Below are positions 8,782 through 12,659 of a stretch of 12,659 nucleotides of DNA, one piece after another. Position 1 is the stretch's first letter. Every line of letters begins with the position of its first letter. Source of the DNA: Planctomycetota bacterium (GTDB taxonomy: Bacteria; Planctomycetota; Planctomycetia; Planctomycetales; Planctomycetaceae). Made by a program: the position numbers and the translations under genes. The notes below the pieces were generated by a model. That model did no database searches. It saw nothing but the letters and a program-made list of their open reading frames with translations, and was not told where the DNA came from. The stretch covers positions 1 to 12,659 of the forward strand of contig JAPLOC010000411.1 in the NCBI GenBank assembly GCA_026692825.1, in the 5' to 3' direction.

Positions 8782-9196
8782 AGCGGTATTCGCATCCCAC
8801 CTTGGGATCCACTCCCACGGGCACGAGGCGAGGCTTTCGAGGCTAAAAACCCCGCTATTTTCCGTTATGTTCAACGATTTCAGAAAGCTGTATGCAGCGT
8901 CGTTGATCGCACGGTATTTGGTTGATTTCTCCGACATCCAGATCGACGGACCAGCAAACAGGGCGGTTGAATACAAGAGTTTCTCGAACTACCGGCCACC
9001 AGAGCAGGTTTTGTCGGTACTTCTACTCAAACATCTGTGCGCACTTGAGCAGAAATCGATTCAATTTTTGAGCGATCGAGGGAAACGTGACCTTTGTCGT
9101 ACTGATCAAGAGCGAAACAAAATCATTGCCGCGCAGGACGCGATTTTGCGTCGGTTGCAGGTCGCAGTGGGTAATCCTCCAGTGGCGAACACATAG
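8744..9196 (+). CDS. HEPN-like helical protein, 150 aa, possibly N-terminally truncated
   Basis: GTG at 8744 is the only start codon between the in-frame stop at 8675-8677 and the conserved core. It has no Shine-Dalgarno. The start of the product, AFYKAVQVVEAVFASHLGI followed by HSHGHEAR and later LYAASLIARYL, resembles the first helices of small HEPN domains (FYxAxHxxEAxxA...H..sHe.R...SRxARY). The call is by eye and tentative. I cannot place a clear Rx4-6H RNase motif, so nuclease activity is not supported. Residues 85-145 are helical with many charges. Frame-consistent residues YFTI lie just upstream of the GTG and fit the same helix, which suggests that the natural N-terminus is missing or is reached by frameshifting from the preceding gene. 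HEPN proteins commonly pair with an antitoxin or sensor gene; whether the preceding gene is such a partner is unknown. Confidence 0.55.
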   Translation: MTIAFYKAVQVVEAVFASHLGIHSHGHEARLSRLKTPLFSVMFNDFRKLYAASLIARYLVDFSDIQIDGPANRAVEYKSFSNYRPPEQVLSVLLLKHLCALEQKSIQFLSDRGKRDLCRTDQERNKIIAAQDAILRRLQVAVGNPPVANT

Positions 9197-9205
9197 TTTC
9201 GTTTC

Positions 9206-9235
9206 GGAGTGGGTCTGGAATTTGACCGTCACTCC
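9206..9235. terminator. Weak hairpin between convergent genes
   Basis: GGAGTG+GGTC (9206-9215) can pair with GACC+CACTCC (9224-9235) with a 2-base GT bulge and an 8-base loop. It starts 10 bases after the TAG at 9194-9196 and lies in the 112-base gap between two convergent genes, so it could serve either strand. There is no strong U-tract. Low confidence. Confidence 0.3.
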
Positions 9236-9308
9236 CAACTCCACTCCCGCGATCGGATCACCGCAACCACTTACCCGGCCCCCCAGCTTCTTTCTGCCAG
9301 TTCGCCCT

Positions 9309-10541
9309 TCACCACAACGGCGGCGGCCGCGCTCCTACTCTGGGACTTCCATCAGGCCACCCACAGTGTAAGCGCTTGGCGAAGTGACGCAACCGTTGTT
9401 CGCCCCGCTGTCTCATCGAGGGAGACAAATCGGGTCCCGATTCCACAAACCTCTCCACCCACCACAACCCCGACAGCAGACACCCGCTGCGGTCGTAGGT
9501 TCGCACCAGCAGGCATTCGACCGCCGTCAATGTTCGCACCTCTTCATACGATCGCAGGCCGGTCTCCCATAGATTCGAATCGTTCCCGCACAGACTCCCC
9601 AGCAATCGCGAAATGTCGGTCGCCACGCAGTCCCGCCGGCACGCCTGGGGATCAATCAGCCCGGTGACCTCCGCCCCGCGAAACAGCACATGGGGCCGCC
9701 AGATGTCGCGCAGGCACGGTTGCACGAGTGTCCGCAGCGATCGAGTCGATTCGAGTTCCTGAATGACCGTCCGCAGGGACTCGCGGGCGGCTTTCAAAAT
9801 CACCTCCGCTGGGAGTGCGATCGCGGGGGGCAAAGCCCGGGCGGCTCTCCATTCGATCCCCTCCCGAAACGTGTCGGTCCAGCGTGTGGCAACCTCCAGT
9901 CTCTCCGTCAGACCTGGGGCCTTAGTGTCGGCCGACGTCTCGAACCAGGTCCGTTCGCGATCCTTCGGTTGAAACCCGCGAGCCGACTCATGCCAGACCG
10001 CGAGACTCTTGAGTGCCGTCGCGACTTGCTTTTGACCGGGTGGTTCCTCTCTTAGTGCCTCTCCCGGCAACCACGGTTCACACTGCCAAACCATTTCCCC
10101 CAGCTCGACCAGGGATGTTCCCTTTTGTCCACTGATCGGAACGGCGACCGGACAGCGGCCCAGTTCACAGAGATGCCGCAACAGTCGGTGCAAGCCCCGT
10201 TGCCGGTCAAAATCTAGATCCGCTCTTGGAATCCCCTTCAGGCACCAGTCAGCCTGGGGAGTTGTCACCCGCCAGACCGACGCCCCACTGAACCCGGGAT
10301 CCATCGGGGGGGCGACTCGCCAATTCTCTTCCTCCAAGACAGTGGGAGCGGGGAAAAATTCGCGCAATATCGCAACTGGCGGCGAAGAGATTGATTGCAT
10401 CGGTTCGAGGGAATTTTCCGAAAGTGCGGCTGCGGGAACGGCATCACAAACACCCCAGCCGACACTTGCGGTCGAGTTGCGGACGACGGAATCGATCGGT
10501 ATCGGTTTTCGAAGCGAGATCTCGCAGTGAATTTCAGGCAT
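9309..10541 (-). CDS. APH/choline-kinase-fold phosphotransferase-like protein
   Basis: 410 residues from the ATG at 10541, stop at 9309. Kinase-like landmarks: a Gly-rich ATP loop GFSGASVWRV (83-92); a candidate ATP-contacting Lys in WCLKGIP (K102); EPWLPGE (155-161) at the hinge; a catalytic-loop equivalent QPCLRDIWRPHVLF (274-287); and VTGLIDPQA (292-300) with the metal-binding Asp D297, followed by DISRLLGSL. The usual HGDxxxxN of aminoglycoside phosphotransferases is here LRDxxxxH: the Asp (D279) is kept, but His-Gly become Leu-Arg and the Mg-binding Asn becomes His (H284). Substrate unknown; antibiotic resistance should not be assumed. The first 47 residues look low in conservation, and an internal ATG at 10400 is an alternative start. 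Divergent from the next gene, 83 bp apart. Confidence 0.8.
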   Translation of the reverse strand: MPEIHCEISLRKPIPIDSVVRNSTASVGWGVCDAVPAAALSENSLEPMQSISSPPVAILREFFPAPTVLEEENWRVAPPMDPGFSGASVWRVTTPQADWCLKGIPRADLDFDRQRGLHRLLRHLCELGRCPVAVPISGQKGTSLVELGEMVWQCEPWLPGEALREEPPGQKQVATALKSLAVWHESARGFQPKDRERTWFETSADTKAPGLTERLEVATRWTDTFREGIEWRAARALPPAIALPAEVILKAARESLRTVIQELESTRSLRTLVQPCLRDIWRPHVLFRGAEVTGLIDPQACRRDCVATDISRLLGSLCGNDSNLWETGLRSYEEVRTLTAVECLLVRTYDRSGCLLSGLWWVERFVESGPDLSPSMRQRGEQRLRHFAKRLHCGWPDGSPRVGARPPPLW

Positions 10542-10545
10542 CAGG

Positions 10546-10573
10546 TTGACACCGCCCGGAACGTAGATTTACA
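10546..10573 (+). promoter_or_regulatory. Candidate promoter for the Cys-rich exported protein
   Basis: A perfect TTGACA (10546-10551) is followed after 16 bases by TTTACA (10568-10573), a weak -10 (3 of 6). It lies in the short divergent gap, about 50 bases before the ATG at 10625, just outside the kinase gene's 5' end. Consensus match only. Confidence 0.3.
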
Positions 10574-10624
10574 ACAAATCCCATGGACTCTCCAATCTCT
10601 ACTTTTTGTCGAGAGCGTGTTGCG

Positions 10625-11566
10625 ATGCGCCTGCCTGTGATGAAGCTGCTGTTCCCGGCCCTCTGCGCGCTGGCCACTCTCGGCGTCGCGCAGGCCCCTC
10701 ACAACGCCTTCGGGTGCTGGTTTGGCTGCTGCAATGGCGGCTGCCAACCCTACGCGGCGGGACGCATGTGGACGCCGGCCCGCGTCGGGTATGGCCAACG
10801 CATGTACTACAGTGCGCCTTTTTACGTCAATTCCGACTGTGGCTCATGTGGTCAGGTCGCGACGTCTGGCTGTGGAACCTGCGGCGATGCCGTGTATGGG
10901 TCCAGCTCCGGCGACTGCCAGGCAAGTCCAGCGGCAGCCGTGACTCCAGCGAATCCTTCCACGGGGGGCGTGACCCCTGCGGATCCGAAGGACCGCTGGA
11001 AGAAGAAGACCTACGACGAAGAAGAGGCTCCGCTGGGTGGTTCGAGTGCCGGGACGGCCGACGACCGGATTCGCGGGAGTGCCGGTGCGGGTGCCGCTGG
11101 CGCGGGAGCTGCCGCCGGCGCCGCTGATGGTACCGCGACTCCCCCGGCAGATGGCGCGGCGGGTTCGCGCGGTGGAATTAAAGACGAGGGTGAAGAAACT
11201 GAGCGGACCACAATGAAACCCGAGTCCCCGGCTCCCGCCCCAGGCGGGACCGATGCGGATGGCGAACGGGTGAAGATCGAACCCCGTTCCAAAACCAAGG
11301 CGAAAAGTTCCGCCCCCGCTCCCGCCGAGATTGAAGACGCATCGGACGAGACAAAGGAAGACCCTAAAGACAACAAGAGTGGTGGACTGTCGCTCCCCCA
11401 GGCATCGCGGCTCGATCATGTCGTGGCGACCCGCGAAGCCCCCGTCCGAGAGCGGGTCTCGCTGAAAAAGCCCGCTCGTAGCGGCCACCTCGTGCGGGTC
11501 GCGGAATATCCAAAGACCCCCTGGAATCAAGCCGAGCCCGCTGCCACGGTCGCCCGGAGCAAGTAA
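10625..11566 (+). CDS. Exported Cys-rich, Ala/Gly-rich hypothetical protein
   Basis: 313 residues from the ATG at 10625. The upstream ATG at 10583 would add 14 residues with a charged stretch before the signal, and an ATG at 10640 is also possible. Residues 1-24 are a classic signal peptide: a short Arg/Lys start, a hydrophobic core LLFPALCALATLG, and an AQA cleavage site after residue 24. The mature N-terminus carries nine Cys (residues 31-98) in clusters CWFGCC-NGGC, CGSCG, CGTCG, with many Gly/Tyr. Residues 150-185 are an Ala/Gly low-complexity tract, and 185-250 are rich in Glu, Lys and Pro-Ala. The C-terminus (about 255-313) is basic and more regular. No enzyme domain is recognised. It looks like a disordered, disulfide-capable envelope or periplasmic protein of a kind common in planctomycetes; this is inference. 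Confidence 0.75.
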   Translation: MRLPVMKLLFPALCALATLGVAQAPHNAFGCWFGCCNGGCQPYAAGRMWTPARVGYGQRMYYSAPFYVNSDCGSCGQVATSGCGTCGDAVYGSSSGDCQASPAAAVTPANPSTGGVTPADPKDRWKKKTYDEEEAPLGGSSAGTADDRIRGSAGAGAAGAGAAAGAADGTATPPADGAAGSRGGIKDEGEETERTTMKPESPAPAPGGTDADGERVKIEPRSKTKAKSSAPAPAEIEDASDETKEDPKDNKSGGLSLPQASRLDHVVATREAPVRERVSLKKPARSGHLVRVAEYPKTPWNQAEPAATVARSK

Positions 11567-11573
11567 CCCAGTA

Positions 11574-11589
11574 TCGCCCCGCTTGGCGA
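11574..11589 (+). terminator. Small hairpin after the Cys-rich protein gene
   Basis: TCGCC (11574-11578) and GGCGA (11585-11589) pair around a 6-base loop, 7 bases after the TAA. The stem is only 5 bp and is not followed by a T-run, so it is a weak terminator candidate. Confidence 0.25.
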
Positions 11590-11860
11590 GGGCACAGCCA
11601 AAACAACAGTCTTGCCACCAAAATCTGGCGGGAGTAACTGGCTGCAAATACGAAGCTGCCGCACTGAAATGGTACTTCAATCGACCCGACAATTCAGCGA
11701 GTGACTTTGCCATTACGTAAGTTGCCTGAAGACGTTCGCCCGGCCGACACGGCCTCATCGCGTTGATCGATTGAATCGACAATTGGGCGAAAATGAAGAC
11801 GTGTAGGATGAAGCACACGTTCGCCCCCTGTCGGACACAACGTCTGTCACAACGGTCGGA

Positions 11861-11877
11861 ACGTCGCGAAACGACGT
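11861..11877 (+). other. Short perfect hairpin in the leader of the topoisomerase gene
   Basis: ACGTCG (11861-11866) and CGACGT (11872-11877) pair around a CGAAA loop, about 115 bases before the start codon. It could be an RNA leader structure or a DNA palindrome bound by a regulator. In a GC-rich sequence a 6-bp stem can occur by chance. Confidence 0.25.
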
Positions 11878-11981
11878 CTACCCGCTGGCAACCGCCCCCT
11901 TGACCGAACGGCGTCCCCGCCATACCGTCAAGCGGCCCCGGCGATTCGTGGGGTGACGCGTTCAAGGAAGTCTGCCGATTC

Positions 11982-11985
11982 AGGA
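11982..11985 (+). promoter_or_regulatory. Ribosome binding site deciding the topoisomerase start
   Basis: AGGA at 11982-11985 is 7 bases before the ATG at 11993. A nearer ATG at 11985 is out of frame, so 11993 is the supported start. Confidence 0.6.
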
Positions 11986-11992
11986 TGGTTCG

Positions 11993-12659
11993 ATGAGTAC
12001 CGCGACGAAATCCGATTACACCGCCAAAGACATTGAGGTGCTGGAGGGACTGGAACCGGTCCGCAAACGTCCCTCCATGTACATCGGCGGCGTCGACGCC
12101 CGCGGTCTGCACCATCTGTTATGGGAAATCCTCGACAACTCCGTCGACGAATATCTCGCGGGCGAATGCGATCGCATTCTGGTCACACTGCACAAAGACG
12201 GCTGCTCGGCGACGATTTCCGACAACGGACGCGGCATCCCGGTCGACATGCACCCCCGACTCAAGAAGCCGGCGTTGGAGGTCATCCTCACCACGCTGCA
12301 CTCCGGGGGAAAATTCTCCAACAAGAATTACGCCCGCTCGGGGGGGCTGCACGGTGTCGGTTCCTCCGTCGTCAACGCTCTCTCATCGGAAATGACCGCC
12401 ACCGTCCATCGTGACGGCTTCGAGTGGTTCCAGAAATTCCGCCAAGGGAAGCCGGTCGGCACACTGCAAAAGGTCAAGCCGTTCCGCGGTCGCGGCACCA
12501 CCATCTTCTTCCGCCCCGACGAGGCGATCTTTCGCAAAACCACTTTTGATACCGGTGTCATCCGCGAACGCCTCGAAGACATTTCCTACGTTCACGGTGG
12601 TCTCACCATCGTCTTCACCGACGACGTGAAAAAGGAAACTGTTGAATACTCTCACCCCG
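11993..12659 (+). CDS. parE: Type IIA topoisomerase subunit B (ParE/GyrB), 3'-partial
   Basis: 222 codons are visible before the window ends. This is the GHKL ATPase domain of the ATP-binding subunit of topoisomerase IV or DNA gyrase, which hydrolyses ATP to drive DNA strand passage together with ParC/GyrA. Diagnostic residues: EVLEGLEPVRKRPSMYIGG (15-33); WEILDNSVDE with the catalytic-base Glu (E45) and Mg-binding Asn (N49); SDNGRGIPVD (76-85) with the adenine-contacting Asp (D77); LHSGGKFSNKNY (102-113); and SGGLHGVGSSVVNALS (116-131), the glycine-rich ATP lid. The transducer domain begins near 200. The full protein should be roughly 600-800 residues. The DIEVLEGLEPVRKRP, HPRLKKPALEVILTTLHSGGKF and RGTTIFFRPDEAIF stretches lean towards ParE, but the N-terminal domain alone does not cleanly separate ParE from GyrB, so the symbol is tentative while the family is certain. 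Confidence 0.92.
   Translation, partial: MSTATKSDYTAKDIEVLEGLEPVRKRPSMYIGGVDARGLHHLLWEILDNSVDEYLAGECDRILVTLHKDGCSATISDNGRGIPVDMHPRLKKPALEVILTTLHSGGKFSNKNYARSGGLHGVGSSVVNALSSEMTATVHRDGFEWFQKFRQGKPVGTLQKVKPFRGRGTTIFFRPDEAIFRKTTFDTGVIRERLEDISYVHGGLTIVFTDDVKKETVEYSHP

Larger units (their letters stand above)
11567..11992. other. 426-bp intergenic region upstream of the topoisomerase gene
   Basis: No ORF with convincing protein sequence is seen on either strand. It holds the weak 5-bp hairpin near the preceding stop, a GGCCG/CGGCC stem near 11742-11754, a 6-bp perfect hairpin at 11861-11877, and the ribosome binding site of the following gene. It presumably contains that gene's promoter, but no box pair is convincing (the best -10-like is TAGGAT at 11804-11809, without a good -35). 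Confidence 0.5.

Noticed and set aside
9309..10541. Aminoglycoside resistance gene
   Set aside because: Only the fold matches. The catalytic loop differs from known resistance enzymes and nothing in the context suggests resistance.
10844..12115. 423-codon minus-strand open frame covering the Cys-rich gene and the topoisomerase start
   Set aside because: It would overlap two convincing plus-strand genes. Its translation is low-complexity and antisense to the Ala/Gly tract.

Overview
The window looks like a piece of a planctomycete chromosome. This is an inference from gene style: a giant mosaic surface protein built from Calx-beta-like and cadherin-like repeats, an APH-fold kinase with a CLRDIW-type catalytic loop, a small Cys-rich exported protein, and a type IIA topoisomerase B subunit. 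No rRNA or other taxonomic marker is present, so the assignment is moderate. Base composition is about 60% GC in the large genes (37 of 60 in one line counted by hand).

Layout. (1) 2-7903 (+): the last 2633 codons of a giant secreted or surface protein whose start lies upstream. Its order is a PPC-like segment, a propeller-like region, a MAM/jelly-roll-like domain, four Calx-beta-like repeats, a parallel beta-helix, a Big_5-like Ig domain, five cadherin-like repeats, and four copies of a short C-terminal repeat ending in (S)NGxxW. It ends at a perfect 16-bp inverted repeat. (2) 7904-8280: intergenic, with a second perfect hairpin and a candidate promoter. (3) 8281-9196 (+): two overlapping small genes of visibly lower GC (about 50% in two lines counted). 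The second is a HEPN-like helical protein whose N-terminal helix continues upstream of its only start codon, so the pair may be one frameshifted gene or a truncated two-gene module. (4) 9309-10541 (-): an APH/choline-kinase-fold protein with a degenerate catalytic loop. (5) 10625-11566 (+): an exported Cys-rich, then Ala/Gly/Pro-rich and charged protein, divergent from the kinase. (6) 11567-11992: a 426-bp gap. (7) 11993 to the end (+): the N-terminal 222 codons of a ParE/GyrB-type ATPase subunit, cut by the window edge.

The genes do not form an obvious operon. The giant protein and the Cys-rich protein probably both belong to the cell envelope. The topoisomerase gene is housekeeping. The 8.0-9.2 kb stretch looks like accessory, possibly transferred, DNA and is the most likely place for something undescribed. 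All family calls are made by eye from translated sequence. No database search was possible.
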